From contig NZ_BEGX01000128.1 of the NCBI RefSeq assembly GCF_002583555.1, forward strand, positions 111,949 to 175,948: a DNA stretch of 64,000 nucleotides. The letters run 5' to 3'. Under the pieces are notes generated by a model. That model was not told the DNA's origin. It did no database searches and was given only the letters and a program-made list of their open reading frames with translations. Every line of letters starts with the position of its first letter. Position 1 is the stretch's first letter. Origin of the DNA: Pseudonocardia sp. N23 (GTDB lineage: Bacteria > Actinomycetota > Actinomycetes > Mycobacteriales > Pseudonocardiaceae). The translations under genes were made by a program, and so were the position numbers. Positions 24,251 to 32,635 of this stretch are shown here, one piece after another.

Positions 24251-25693
24251 ATGACGCAGGAACAAGGTGGCGGGTCCCGTCCGGTGGTGCTGCGCAACGG
24301 CACCGTCCTGACGATGGACGCGGCCCACCGCGTCCTGACCGGCCACGACGTCCTGGTCGTGGACGACCGCATCGCGGCGATCGGCGTCGGGCTCGAGGTA
24401 CCCGCCGGGACCGAGGAGATCGACGCCGCGGGCGGCATCGTCATGCCCGGCATGATCGACACCCACCGGCACATGTGGCAGACGGTCATGCGCGGCTACG
24501 GAGCCGACTGGACGCTCACCCAGTACTTCGTCTGGTACTACCTGGAGTGGGGCAAGGTCTTCCGGCCGGAGGACGTCCACGCCGGGAACCTGCTGGGCGG
24601 CGTCGAGGCGCTCGAGGCGGGCGTGACCACGACCGTCGACTGGTCACACGGGCTGCAGACCGTCGCCCACGCCGACGCGGCCGCCGACGCGCTGGAGTCG
24701 TTGCCCGGCCGGTTCGTCCTGGCCTACGGCAACATCCAGGACGCGCCTGCGAACTGGACGGGCACGCCCGAGTTCCGCGACTTCGTCGCCCGCCGCGGCA
24801 CCGGTGGCACGCTCGGCTTCCAGCTGGCCTTCGACGTCACCGGCGACCCCGCGTTCCCCGAGAAGCCCGCCTTCGAGGTCGCACGCGACCTCGGCGTCCC
24901 CGTCACCACGCACGCCGGCGTCTGGGGCGCGACCGGCGACGACGGCATCAAGCTCATGCACGACAACGGGTTCATGACGCCGGAGACCGTCTACGTGCAC
25001 AGCGCCACGCTGTCCCCCGACAGCTACCACCGCATCGCCGCCACGGGCGGTTCGGTCTCGGTCTCTACCGAGAGCGAGCAGAGCGCCGGGCAGGGCTACC
25101 CGCCCACGTGGGCGCTGCGGGCGCACGGCATCCCGGTCTCGCTGTCGATGGACACCACGGTCTGGTGGAGCGGCGACCTGTTCTCCGCCATGCGCTCCAC
25201 GCTCGGAGCCGACCGCTCCCGCGAGCACCTGGAGGCGCACGCGACCGGCGACACCGTCACGCACTCCTCGCTGCGTGCCGAGCAGGTCGTCGAGTGGGCC
25301 ACCCTCGGTGGTGCCCGCGCCCTCGGTCGCGAGGCGGACCTCGGCAGCGTCGAGGTCGGGAAGAAGGCGGACCTCGTCCTGATCAGGAACGACCACTCGC
25401 CGGTCTCGTTCCCACTGCTCAACCCCTACGGCCACGTCGCCTTCCAGGCCCAGCGCGGCGATGTCCACACCGTGCTGGTCGACGGCCGGATCGTGAAGCG
25501 CGACGGCAGGCTCGTCGACGTCGACATGGCGGCGCTGCGGCGGACCGCGGAGGAGAGCGTCGATCACCTGCGTTCGACGCTCGGCGACGAGGCGTGGGAG
25601 AAGGGCATGAACCCCGACGTCCCGGAGACGAAGGTGCTCGACAACCCGTACACCTACACCGACTTCCGCAGCGACGCGACGCATCGGCGGTAG
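24251..25693 (+). CDS. Amidohydrolase-superfamily deaminase/hydrolase (AtzA/TrzN/SsnA-like)
   Basis: This 480-residue protein has the metal-dependent (beta/alpha)8 fold. The first metal motif is GMIDTHRHMWQTVMRG near residue 73. Further conserved sites are THAGVWGATGDDG near 219 (metal His), VYVHSATLSPDSYHRIA near 247 and SLSMDTTVWWSGDLF near 300 (metal Asp). The C-terminal strand motif GSVEVGKKADLVLIRND closes the small beta domain. This is the cytosine-deaminase/TRZ-ATZ group that hydrolyses C-N bonds of heterocycles or aromatic amines. It is transcribed divergently from the IclR-controlled operon and shares its candidate operator, suggesting it prepares or processes a nitrogen-containing pathway compound. 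Confidence 0.85.
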   Translation: MTQEQGGGSRPVVLRNGTVLTMDAAHRVLTGHDVLVVDDRIAAIGVGLEVPAGTEEIDAAGGIVMPGMIDTHRHMWQTVMRGYGADWTLTQYFVWYYLEWGKVFRPEDVHAGNLLGGVEALEAGVTTTVDWSHGLQTVAHADAAADALESLPGRFVLAYGNIQDAPANWTGTPEFRDFVARRGTGGTLGFQLAFDVTGDPAFPEKPAFEVARDLGVPVTTHAGVWGATGDDGIKLMHDNGFMTPETVYVHSATLSPDSYHRIAATGGSVSVSTESEQSAGQGYPPTWALRAHGIPVSLSMDTTVWWSGDLFSAMRSTLGADRSREHLEAHATGDTVTHSSLRAEQVVEWATLGGARALGREADLGSVEVGKKADLVLIRNDHSPVSFPLLNPYGHVAFQAQRGDVHTVLVDGRIVKRDGRLVDVDMAALRRTAEESVDHLRSTLGDEAWEKGMNPDVPETKVLDNPYTYTDFRSDATHRR

Positions 25694-25821
25694 CCGGGAC
25701 CTGCGCCGCGCTGCCTGCGGCGTCGCCTCGCCGTGCCCGGCCGTCCCTGACACACTGACGGCCGGTCGACGACGTTCGCGGCGACCGGCGACACGAACGG
25801 CCCCGCGGAACGAAGGCCCCG

Positions 25822-27093
25822 ATGACCGACAGTGCGCGTACCTGCGGGAAGACCGGCGTGCTCTCTCCCGAGCGTGTCGCAGCCGTCCACCTCACCCGGC
25901 TGCTGGAGACGGGCCCGGAGGAGGCGTTCAACCGGATCACCAGGCTCGCCTCGATCGTCCTCGACACCCCGATGGTGGCCCTCACCGTCGTCGACGACGT
26001 CCGGTCGTTCCTCAAGGGCGCCCCGACCCCGGAGCTGCTGGTCGGCCCCGACGGGACCTACGAGAGTCCCGTCGAGGACGCAGCATGCCACCTCGTCGTC
26101 GACAGCGGCGACGTGGTCTGCGTCGACGACGTCAGCCTCGACGCCCGGCTGCGCGACCTCCCCCAGATAAACCAGTTCAGCGCCGCGTCCTGGATCGGGG
26201 TGCCGGTGCGGGGGCCCAGCGGCCACGTGCTGGCCAACCTGTGCGCGATGGACTCCGTCGTGCGGAGATGGAGCGACCTGCACCGCGAGACGTTGCGCAA
26301 CCTCGCCCTGACCGCCGGCAACGAGATCACCCTGCGGCTCGCGCTGCACGAGGCGGACCGGCTGGCGGACATCCTGCAGCAGAGCCTGCGCCCGGAGTTC
26401 CCGCCGCAGCAGGCGGGGGCCGACATCGCCGCCCAGTTCCGGCCCGGGGGCACGGGCGTCGGGGTGATGGGCGACTTCTACGACGTCTTCCCGGTGCCGG
26501 GCGGGTTCGGCGTCGTCATCGGCGACGTGTCGGGCAAGGGCGCGGAGGCCGCGCGGACCACGGCGCTGGCCCGGTCCGCGGTCCGCACCGCCGCGCACTC
26601 CGAGCCCGGGCCGGCGGCGGTGCTGCGGACGCTCGACGAGGTGCTGCACGTCTGGTTCGGCGGCCGGATCGGGTTCGTCACCGTCGTGTACGCCGTGTTC
26701 ACCCGCCCGGCGTCGTCCGGGCCCTGGGCCGTGACGGTAGCGAGTGCCGGGCATCCGCCGGCGTTCGTCCACCGCGGCGACGGCACCGTGGAGATGCTCG
26801 CGGGCGGCGGTCAGGTCCTCGGTGTCCTGGACAAGGCGCAGGTCGCGACGGAGTCGGTGGAGCTCGACGTCGGGGACCGCCTCGTGTTGTACACCGACGG
26901 CGTCTCCGAGGCCCACCGCGCCGGCGACCCGGACCAGTTCGACGAGGGCGGAATCGCACGGGTGCTCGGGGCGACGGACCCGGAGTCCGGCGCCGAAGAC
27001 ACCGTGCACGGCCTGCTCGACGCCGCCCACGCCCACGCCCGTGGCGGAATCGGTGACGACGCGGGGGTCGTCGTCGTCCGGCCCCGGCCCTGA
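25822..27093 (+). CDS. GAF-domain PP2C-type (SpoIIE) serine phosphatase
   Basis: This 423-residue protein has an N-terminal GAF domain (about 25-170) and a C-terminal SpoIIE phosphatase domain (about 195-420). The metal-binding Asp residues are visible in GVMGDFYDVFPVPGG near 215, VVIGDVSGKGAEAA near 235, DRLVLYTDGVSEAHR near 355 and GIGDDAGVVVVR at the end. Such proteins dephosphorylate anti-anti-sigma factors in stress signalling. No anti-sigma or STAS partner is adjacent. A perfect 15-bp hairpin follows the stop. Confidence 0.9.
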   Translation: MTDSARTCGKTGVLSPERVAAVHLTRLLETGPEEAFNRITRLASIVLDTPMVALTVVDDVRSFLKGAPTPELLVGPDGTYESPVEDAACHLVVDSGDVVCVDDVSLDARLRDLPQINQFSAASWIGVPVRGPSGHVLANLCAMDSVVRRWSDLHRETLRNLALTAGNEITLRLALHEADRLADILQQSLRPEFPPQQAGADIAAQFRPGGTGVGVMGDFYDVFPVPGGFGVVIGDVSGKGAEAARTTALARSAVRTAAHSEPGPAAVLRTLDEVLHVWFGGRIGFVTVVYAVFTRPASSGPWAVTVASAGHPPAFVHRGDGTVEMLAGGGQVLGVLDKAQVATESVELDVGDRLVLYTDGVSEAHRAGDPDQFDEGGIARVLGATDPESGAEDTVHGLLDAAHAHARGGIGDDAGVVVVRPRP

Positions 27094-27109
27094 CCCGTAC
27101 GAGGCCGTC

Positions 27110-27160
27110 GGTGTACCGGCGGAGTCCGTGCGGCCCCCGGCCCGGCTCCGCCGGTACACC
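27110..27160 (+). terminator. Transcription terminator after the phosphatase gene
   Basis: Arms GGTGTACCGGCGGAG (27110-27124) and CTCCGCCGGTACACC (27146-27160) pair perfectly over 15 bp, 17 nt beyond the stop. There is no U-tract, as is common in high-GC actinomycetes. Confidence 0.75.
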
Positions 27161-27203
27161 CGGTGTTCGAGCGGACCCACGACATCGGTTCGGACGGACG
27201 ACG

Positions 27204-27241
27204 AAGGGGCGGGCGCCGGGTTCCCCCGGTGCCCGCCCCTT
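27204..27241 (-). terminator. Transcription terminator after the fasciclin gene
   Basis: A 16-bp stem (27204-27219 with 27226-27241, one G-T pair) with a 6-nt loop starts 14 nt past the minus-strand stop of the fasciclin gene. Together with the previous hairpin it separates two convergent genes. Confidence 0.8.
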
Positions 27242-27254
27242 CAGCGGTCGGCGA

Positions 27255-27941
27255 TCAGCTGGCCGGCATGAGCACCTTGTCGATCACGAACACGGTGGCG
27301 TTCGAGGTCGGGATGTTGCCGCACAGGATGTTCGCGGTGTTGCCCTTGCCATCGGTCACGGTCGGGGCCTCGGGGGTCCCGCCGATCTTCAGCGTGCCAC
27401 CCGCGAGCTCGGTGGTCGTACCGGCGGCGACGAGGCCCTTGGCGTCGTAACGCTGCGGGACGACGTGGTAGCTGAGCAGGCCGCCGAGCTGGGTCGGGTT
27501 GGCGAGCAGGTCGTTGAAGGCCTGGCTTCCCAGCGCGGTCTGCACGGCGTCGAAGGCGCCGTTGTAGGGCGCGAAGACGGTGATCGCCTTCTGGCTGTTG
27601 AGGGTGTCGGCCAGGCCGGGGACCTTGCCGACGGCGGTGACGAGCGTGGTCAGCAGCGGGTTGGTGCTCGCGGCGGTGGCGACCGGCTGCGGGCCCATGT
27701 TGTTCAGCGAACCGGGGGCGTCACCCTGCGGGAGCATGTTGCACGCCGGGCCGAAGACGTCGGCGTTGGTGGTCACGCCCGAGGAGGCGGCGGCAGACGC
27801 CGACGCGGAGGCGGGCGCCGAGGCGGAGGCCGGCGCGGAGGCCGTCGTGCCGGCGCCGGTCGAGCTGGAGCCACAAGCGGCGAGCGTGACCGTCAGAGCG
27901 GCGAGAGCACCGATCGCGGCAATCCTGAAAGGCTTCTTCAC
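27255..27941 (-). CDS. Fasciclin-domain lipoprotein (MPT70/MPT83-like)
   Basis: This 228-residue secreted protein has the signal KKPFRIAAIGALAALTVTLA and lipobox LAAC, a Ser/Ala-rich spacer (about 25-55), and one fasciclin domain (about 85-225) with the FAS1 motifs ITVFAPYNGAFDAV and LLSYHVVPQRYD. FAS1 proteins mediate surface adhesion. GTG 27941 is set by AGGAG 6 nt upstream. It lies downstream of a molybdopterin oxidoreductase and the sigma/anti-sigma pair; in mycobacteria MPT70/MPT83 are controlled by SigK/RskA. The upstream GAACCG-N15-CGAAT element supports sigma control here. Confidence 0.9.
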   Translation of the reverse strand: MKKPFRIAAIGALAALTVTLAACGSSSTGAGTTASAPASASAPASASASAAASSGVTTNADVFGPACNMLPQGDAPGSLNNMGPQPVATAASTNPLLTTLVTAVGKVPGLADTLNSQKAITVFAPYNGAFDAVQTALGSQAFNDLLANPTQLGGLLSYHVVPQRYDAKGLVAAGTTTELAGGTLKIGGTPEAPTVTDGKGNTANILCGNIPTSNATVFVIDKVLMPAS

Positions 27942-27989
27942 GGGGTTCTCCTGGAGTCGCGGCCCGGTTCTCCCGAGCCATTCACACAG

Positions 27990-28016
27990 CATTCGCGGCG
28001 GGTGCCGCAACGGTTC
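27990..28016 (-). promoter_or_regulatory. Candidate ECF promoter of the fasciclin gene
   Basis: On the minus strand GAACCG (28016-28011) is followed after exactly 15 nt by CGAAT (27995-27991). The same pair precedes the molybdopterin oxidoreductase gene and, with 16-nt spacing, the sigma gene. The expected 5' leader is about 40 nt. Confidence 0.6.
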
Positions 28017-28063
28017 GAAGAAATTTCGCCATCGAAATTCGGGCCGAGTCGGTTCGACCCCGA

Positions 28064-29695
28064 TCAGGTGACGTTGAAAATTGTTGCGGGCCAGCCCGAT
28101 GCCCCGTCCGGGATGGGATCGGTACGGGTCTCGACCTGGGTGCGGCCGGCCAGGTCGGTGGCCCGGGTCTGGACGGTGTGGCTCCCGGCAGCGAGCTCGA
28201 AGTCGATCCGCCACATCCGCCAGGTCCTCCCGTTCACCGCGGTCGTGAGGGTGGCGTCGCGCCAGGGGCCGCCGTCCATGCGGACCTCGACGCGCCCCAC
28301 CCCGGTGGACTGCGACCAGGCGATCCCGGCGCACGTCACGGTGCCGGCGGGCATCGTGGCGAAGCCGGCGGGGCGGTCGACGCGGGACTGGGTCTTGATC
28401 GGCGCCTTCTGCGCCCAGCCACGCTGGTACCAGTAGCCGCGGCGGGCACCGAACGTCGTCAGCTCCATGTCGACGATCCACTTGCACGCCGAGACGTAGC
28501 CGTAGAGGCCGGGCACGAGCATCCGGACGGGGAAGCCGTGCTCCGGGGGCAGCGCCTCACCGTTCATGCCGACCGCGAGCATCGCCCCACGGTCGGGTTC
28601 CATCACCACGTCGGTCGGCGTGCCGGTGGTCCAGCCGTCGCTGCTGGTGGTGAAGATCTGGTCGGCGCCGGGCCGGACGCCGATGTCGAGCAGCAGGTCG
28701 CGCAGGTCGACCCCGACGAAGTTGGCCGTCGAGACCAGCTCGCCGCCGATCGGGTTGGACACGCAGGTCATCGTGATCGTCCGCTCGACCAGCGGCCGGC
28801 TCATCAGATCGTCGAAGGTCAGCGCGGTCTCGCGGCCGACCATGCCGTGGATGTTCAGCGACCAGTCGTCCGCGGTCAGCTGCGGCACCTGCAGCGCGGT
28901 GTCGATGCGGTAGAAGTCGGCGTTGCGGGTGAGGAACGTCGGCGTGCCGAGTGCGGCGAAGTCCGCGTTCGCCGGGATCGGCGGGGCCGTCTCGACGAGC
29001 CGGACGCGGGCGAGCCGCTCCGTCACGACCCGGCGGGCGTCGGCGATACCGCTACCGAGCAGCAGGCTCGCGCCGCCCGCGGCGAGCGCGGCCACCGCGA
29101 CGGCGCCGAAGAGCACGCTGCGCCGGCCGAGGGCGACCCCACGCTTCATCGACCGCGACGGCGGTGACTCGACGGCGGGAGTGACGTTACGCGGAGCCCG
29201 CGCGGCCGCAGGGGGCGTGGGCCGCTGCGCCACGCGGTGCAGGAACAGGAACGTCGCGACCCCGACGAGCAGCGCCACGACCGGAGCGACCAGCGCGACC
29301 GGGCGGAACGCCGGCCCGAACACCACCGCTGCGGTCCCCGCGAGCCCCAGGACCACGACCACGGTGAGTCCCGGTCCGGGGCGGCGCCGCGAGGCGAGCC
29401 CGGCCACCGCCGCCACGACCGCGATCACCACCGCCATGCCGCTGAGCAGGATCGGCTTGTCCGCGGTGCCGAAGGTGGTCTTGGCGAACTCGGTCAGCGG
29501 CTCCGGCGAGAACCGGATGACCGTGTCACCCACCGCAAGGAATGGTGACGACGACGGGAGGAAGACCCCCGCGACGAGGTTTCCGAAACCCAGCGCGGCG
29601 CCCACCGAGAGAATTCCGAGTGCCACCGCGTACAGCCACGGAATTCGCGCACGGTCGGGCACTGCGGCGGTATCGGGGGACGATGTCAGGGTCAC
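28064..29695 (-). CDS. Membrane-anchored molybdopterin-dependent oxidoreductase (sulfite-oxidase family)
   Basis: This 543-residue protein has about four N-terminal membrane helices (20-160), a twin-arginine-like GRRSVLFGAVAVAA segment near 190, then a sulfite-oxidase-type molybdopterin domain (about 250-420). TMTCVSNPIGGELVSTANFV near 305 carries the conserved Cys that binds molybdenum, followed by GFPVRMLVPGLYGYVSACKW. A C-terminal dimerisation domain (about 430-540) follows. It likely acts outside the membrane on an oxidised sulfur compound or sulfoxide. It starts with GTG exactly 7 nt after a candidate ECF -10 element, so its message may be leaderless. Confidence 0.88.
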   Translation of the reverse strand: MTLTSSPDTAAVPDRARIPWLYAVALGILSVGAALGFGNLVAGVFLPSSSPFLAVGDTVIRFSPEPLTEFAKTTFGTADKPILLSGMAVVIAVVAAVAGLASRRRPGPGLTVVVVLGLAGTAAVVFGPAFRPVALVAPVVALLVGVATFLFLHRVAQRPTPPAAARAPRNVTPAVESPPSRSMKRGVALGRRSVLFGAVAVAALAAGGASLLLGSGIADARRVVTERLARVRLVETAPPIPANADFAALGTPTFLTRNADFYRIDTALQVPQLTADDWSLNIHGMVGRETALTFDDLMSRPLVERTITMTCVSNPIGGELVSTANFVGVDLRDLLLDIGVRPGADQIFTTSSDGWTTGTPTDVVMEPDRGAMLAVGMNGEALPPEHGFPVRMLVPGLYGYVSACKWIVDMELTTFGARRGYWYQRGWAQKAPIKTQSRVDRPAGFATMPAGTVTCAGIAWSQSTGVGRVEVRMDGGPWRDATLTTAVNGRTWRMWRIDFELAAGSHTVQTRATDLAGRTQVETRTDPIPDGASGWPATIFNVT

Positions 29696-29702
29696 CTCAG
29701 TG

Positions 29703-29728
29703 GTTCGTCCCCGACGCCTTTCCGGTTC
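29703..29728 (-). promoter_or_regulatory. Candidate ECF promoter of the oxidoreductase gene
   Basis: Minus strand: GAACCG (29728-29723), 15-nt spacer, CGAAC (29707-29703), then 7 nt to the GTG at 29695. Spacing and sequence match the fasciclin and sigma promoters. Confidence 0.6.
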
Positions 29729-29741
29729 GATTCTGCGAATG

Positions 29742-30533
29742 TCAGAGGACGACCCGGCCGCTGGCCACGACCTGACTGGGGGTACGCGGCGGGGTGCGGC
29801 CCGGCTCCACCGAGATCGCGTACCCCGTCATCCACGGCATCGCGGCGAACCCCTCGACCTCGGGGCCCGTGGGCCCGACGTCGAAGGTGCCGATCGCCCG
29901 CGGATCGCCGGCGGCGTCGAGGCCCCACAACACGTAGACGTCGTGGGTGGCGTCGTTCGTCGGCAGATCGACGGAGACGACCTGTACGGAGCCGGGCCCG
30001 GCGACGACCGCCGCGACGGGGGTGCCGTGGCCGTCGGTGAGGGTGGCGCGGGCGCTCCCGGGGCTGTCGAGCCCGGTCACGATGCGCCCAAGGTCCCGGG
30101 CCTGCGCGGCCGCGCTGTCGCGCTGCCCCGCGAGGTCGGTCGCCTGGCCCGCCAGGCCGGCGACGGTGATGGCCACCGCCGCCGCGGCGAGCCCCGCGAC
30201 CAACCGGCGACGCCCCGATCCGGCGGACCGGACCCGGCTCGGCCGCGGGCGGGTCGGTCGCGCGACCTCGTGGTCCTCCCGGATGCTCCGCGGGGCCGGT
30301 TCCCCGCCCGCCGCCCGGAGGATGCGTTCTCGCAGGTCGGCGGGGGGCGCGATGTCGGGCGCGGCACCGCCCAGCACCCCGAGCACCTCGCGGTGCCTGC
30401 GCAGCGCCCCGGCGCACTCCGCGCAGCGTTCCAGGTGCGCGAGCACCGCCAGCTCGTCGACGGGCTCCAGGGCGTGCAACGCATGTCCCGCGACGTGCCG
30501 GCTCATCGCGCAGGGTGGCCTCGTCGTGCTCAA
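29742..30533 (-). CDS. rskA: Anti-sigma factor, RskA-like
   Basis: This 263-residue membrane protein has a zinc-type anti-sigma N-terminus (HALHALEPVDELAVLAHLER, then CAECAGALRRH), one transmembrane helix (RRRLVAGLAAAAVAITVAGL near 110-130) and an extracytoplasmic RskA domain (about 140-260) with DVYVLWGLDAAGDPRAIGTF. It should hold the adjacent sigma factor at the membrane until proteolysis releases it. Its ATG overlaps the sigma stop (ATGA). The symbol follows domain type and pairing. Confidence 0.88.
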   Translation of the reverse strand: MSTTRPPCAMSRHVAGHALHALEPVDELAVLAHLERCAECAGALRRHREVLGVLGGAAPDIAPPADLRERILRAAGGEPAPRSIREDHEVARPTRPRPSRVRSAGSGRRRLVAGLAAAAVAITVAGLAGQATDLAGQRDSAAAQARDLGRIVTGLDSPGSARATLTDGHGTPVAAVVAGPGSVQVVSVDLPTNDATHDVYVLWGLDAAGDPRAIGTFDVGPTGPEVEGFAAMPWMTGYAISVEPGRTPPRTPSQVVASGRVVL

Positions 30534-31153
30534 CGGTCCTCCCCGGCGCCGTCGACACCCGACAGCCGGGTACCCGCGAGCGTGATGCGCAGCCGGGCCA
30601 GCGCCGCGAACGTCCGCGACTTCACGGTGCCCAGCGGCACCCGGGTCAGGGTCGCGACCTCACGCTGGGTGTAGCCGCCGAAGTAGGCCAGGGCCAGTAC
30701 CTCGCGCTGGTCGCGGGGCAGCGCCCCCAGGGCGTCCCGGACGGAGCCGGCCACGACCGCGTCGATCGCGGTCTCCTCGGCTGCCGGCTCGTCGGGCAGG
30801 TCCGCCTCGTCGAGGTCGAGTGTGCGCCGGCGCTGCGACTGCTCTCGGCGGACCAGGTCGACCGCCCGGTGGTGCACCAGGGTGAGCAGCCACGTCGACA
30901 TCCGGCCGCGGGCGGGATCGAACTGCGCCGCGCCCCGCCACACCCCGAGGAACGCCTCCTGGACGGCGTCCTCGGCAAGCGCGTCGTCACCGCAGATCCT
31001 GCGCGCCAACGACCATGCCCGCCTGCCGTACCGGTCGTAGAGCGCGCCGAGCGCGTCCGGCAGACCCGCGGCGACGTCGGCGAGCAACGCCTCGTCCGAT
31101 CCCGCCGGTACGCCGAGCTGTCGGGCGCGCGCCGCCGTTCTCGGATGATCCAC
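30530..31153 (-). CDS. sigK: ECF sigma factor, SigK-like
   Basis: This sigma factor of about 207 residues has region 2 (DALGALYDRYGRRAWSLARR, DALAEDAVQEAFLGVWRGAA) and region 4 (ALGALPRDQREVLALAYFGG, TQREVATLTRVPLGTVKSRT). I chose GTG 31153 rather than ATG 31162 because the candidate -10 element CGAAT overlaps the ATG and ends 7 nt before this GTG, the same spacing as at the oxidoreductase gene, implying a leaderless start. It is paired with an RskA-like anti-sigma factor. The promoter does not match the published mycobacterial SigK consensus as I recall it, so the name rests on gene neighbourhood. Confidence 0.88.
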   Translation of the reverse strand: MDHPRTAARARQLGVPAGSDEALLADVAAGLPDALGALYDRYGRRAWSLARRICGDDALAEDAVQEAFLGVWRGAAQFDPARGRMSTWLLTLVHHRAVDLVRREQSQRRRTLDLDEADLPDEPAAEETAIDAVVAGSVRDALGALPRDQREVLALAYFGGYTQREVATLTRVPLGTVKSRTFAALARLRITLAGTRLSGVDGAGEDR

Positions 31154-31160
31154 GCGGGAC

Positions 31161-31187
31161 ATTCGCTGCTGCGGCCACGAGCGGTTC
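31161..31187 (-). promoter_or_regulatory. Candidate autoregulatory ECF promoter of the sigma gene
   Basis: Minus strand: GAACCG (31187-31182), 16-nt spacer, CGAAT (31165-31161), 7 nt, GTG start. The match to the two downstream promoters suggests that the sigma factor transcribes its own gene. Confidence 0.55.
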
Positions 31188-31408
31188 GGTCGGGCGTCCT
31201 CGATGTGGGAGGACGGGAGCAGACGCGACGGTCCGCCCGCGCCGACGACGACCGGACCTGCCCATCAACGCTTCGCACGACCCACTTCATGGGTTTATGC
31301 TCCACGATGTGAATGGCGATCGACGGCGCAGGTCGGGCCGTATCACGCTGATCACCACGCTGTCGCTCGTCGTCTGACCGGGCGACGCCGAACCACCGAA
31401 GGAGACCG

Positions 31409-32635
31409 ATGCCCGCCGCCGAAGGCCTCACCCTCCCGCTCGAGGGGGTCCGGGTGCTCGAACTGGGGAACTACATCGCGGCTCCCACGGCTGGGCGGCT
31501 GCTCGCGGACTTCGGCGCCGAGGTGATCAAGGTCGAGCGCCCACGGACCGGCGACGAGCTGCGCAACTGGCGGCTCTACGCGGGCGACACCTCGATGCTG
31601 TACCGCACGATCAACCGCGGCAAGAAGTCGATCGTGCTGGACCTGCGCAGCCCCGAGGGCCGGGACGCGGTGCTGCGGCTCGTCGCCGGCTGCGACGTGG
31701 TGCTGGAGAACTTCCGGCCCGGCACCCTGGAGAAGTGGGGGCTCGGCCCGGCCGATCTCGACGCCGTCAACCCCGACGTGATCGTGTCCCGCATCTCGGC
31801 GTTCGGGCAGACCGGGCCGATGTCCGAGCGCCCCGGGTTCGCGGCCGTGGCCGAGGCGATGGGCGGGCTGCGCGACCTCGTCGGCGAGCCGGACCGGCCG
31901 CCGTCGCGCACAGGCGTGTCGATCGGCGACTCCATCGCCGGCCTCTATGCCGGGTTCGGTGTCGTGATGGCCCTGTTCCAGCGGGAGAACCGCCGCGGCG
32001 GCGCCCGGCCCGCTCTCGTCTCGCGCACCATCGACGTCGCACTCAACGAGGCCGTCCTGTCGGTGATGGAGTCCCTCGTCCCCGACCACCTCGCGTACGG
32101 GGTCGACCGGCAGCGGGTCGGCGGGCGGATGGAGGGCATCGCCCCGTCCAACGCCTACCCGTGCGCCGACGGGTCGTCGGTGGTCGTCGCGGGCAACGGC
32201 GACGGCATCTACCGGCGGCTGATGTCCGCGGCCGGACGTCCCGACCTCGGGGAGGACCCGTCGCTGCAGACGAATGCCGAGCGCTGGGCCCGCCGCGACG
32301 AGCTGGACGACGCGATCGGGGCGTGGACGTCGACCCTCCCCCGCGCCGACGCGCTCGCCGCACTCGACGAGGCCGGGGTCCCTGCGGGCCCGATCTACAC
32401 CGCCGCCGACATCGTCGACGACCCACAGTTCAAGGCGCGCAACATGATCCAGTACTTCGACGTCGACACCGGCGAGGATGCCCCGCGCCGCGTCGGCTTC
32501 CCGGGGATCGTGCCGGTCATCGGTCACGAGTCGCTGCCGGTGCATCATCTCGGCCCCGACCTCGGGGCACACACCGCAGAGGTGCTCGCCGAGATCGGCA
32601 TGACCCCCGCCGACCAGCCGGAAGGTTCCCGATGA
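31409..32635 (+). CDS. Class III CoA-transferase, atypical active site
   Basis: This 408-residue CaiB/BaiF protein has VLELGNYIAAPTAGRLLADF, GAEVIKVERPRTGDELRNW, RTINRGKKSIVLDLRSPEGR and DVVLENFRPGTLEKWGL. At the position of the catalytic Asp the sequence reads ERPGFAAVAEAMGG, with Ala where Asp is usual (compare GYDLMVQAM in the 22015-23193 paralogue). A different nucleophile or altered chemistry is possible. AAGGAGA precedes the ATG. It overlaps the downstream HMG-CoA-lyase-like gene (ATGA), forming a two-gene operon that would activate a hydroxy-acid and then cleave it. Confidence 0.85.
   Translation: MPAAEGLTLPLEGVRVLELGNYIAAPTAGRLLADFGAEVIKVERPRTGDELRNWRLYAGDTSMLYRTINRGKKSIVLDLRSPEGRDAVLRLVAGCDVVLENFRPGTLEKWGLGPADLDAVNPDVIVSRISAFGQTGPMSERPGFAAVAEAMGGLRDLVGEPDRPPSRTGVSIGDSIAGLYAGFGVVMALFQRENRRGGARPALVSRTIDVALNEAVLSVMESLVPDHLAYGVDRQRVGGRMEGIAPSNAYPCADGSSVVVAGNGDGIYRRLMSAAGRPDLGEDPSLQTNAERWARRDELDDAIGAWTSTLPRADALAALDEAGVPAGPIYTAADIVDDPQFKARNMIQYFDVDTGEDAPRRVGFPGIVPVIGHESLPVHHLGPDLGAHTAEVLAEIGMTPADQPEGSR

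Noticed and set aside
24232..25758. 508-residue alternative frame over the amidohydrolase
   Set aside because: Rich in Arg-His-Ala runs and out of frame with the metal-binding motifs of the true gene.
27990..28016. Canonical mycobacterial SigK promoter
   Set aside because: The elements (GAACCG and CGAA) differ from the SigK motif I recall, so only an ECF promoter in general is claimed.
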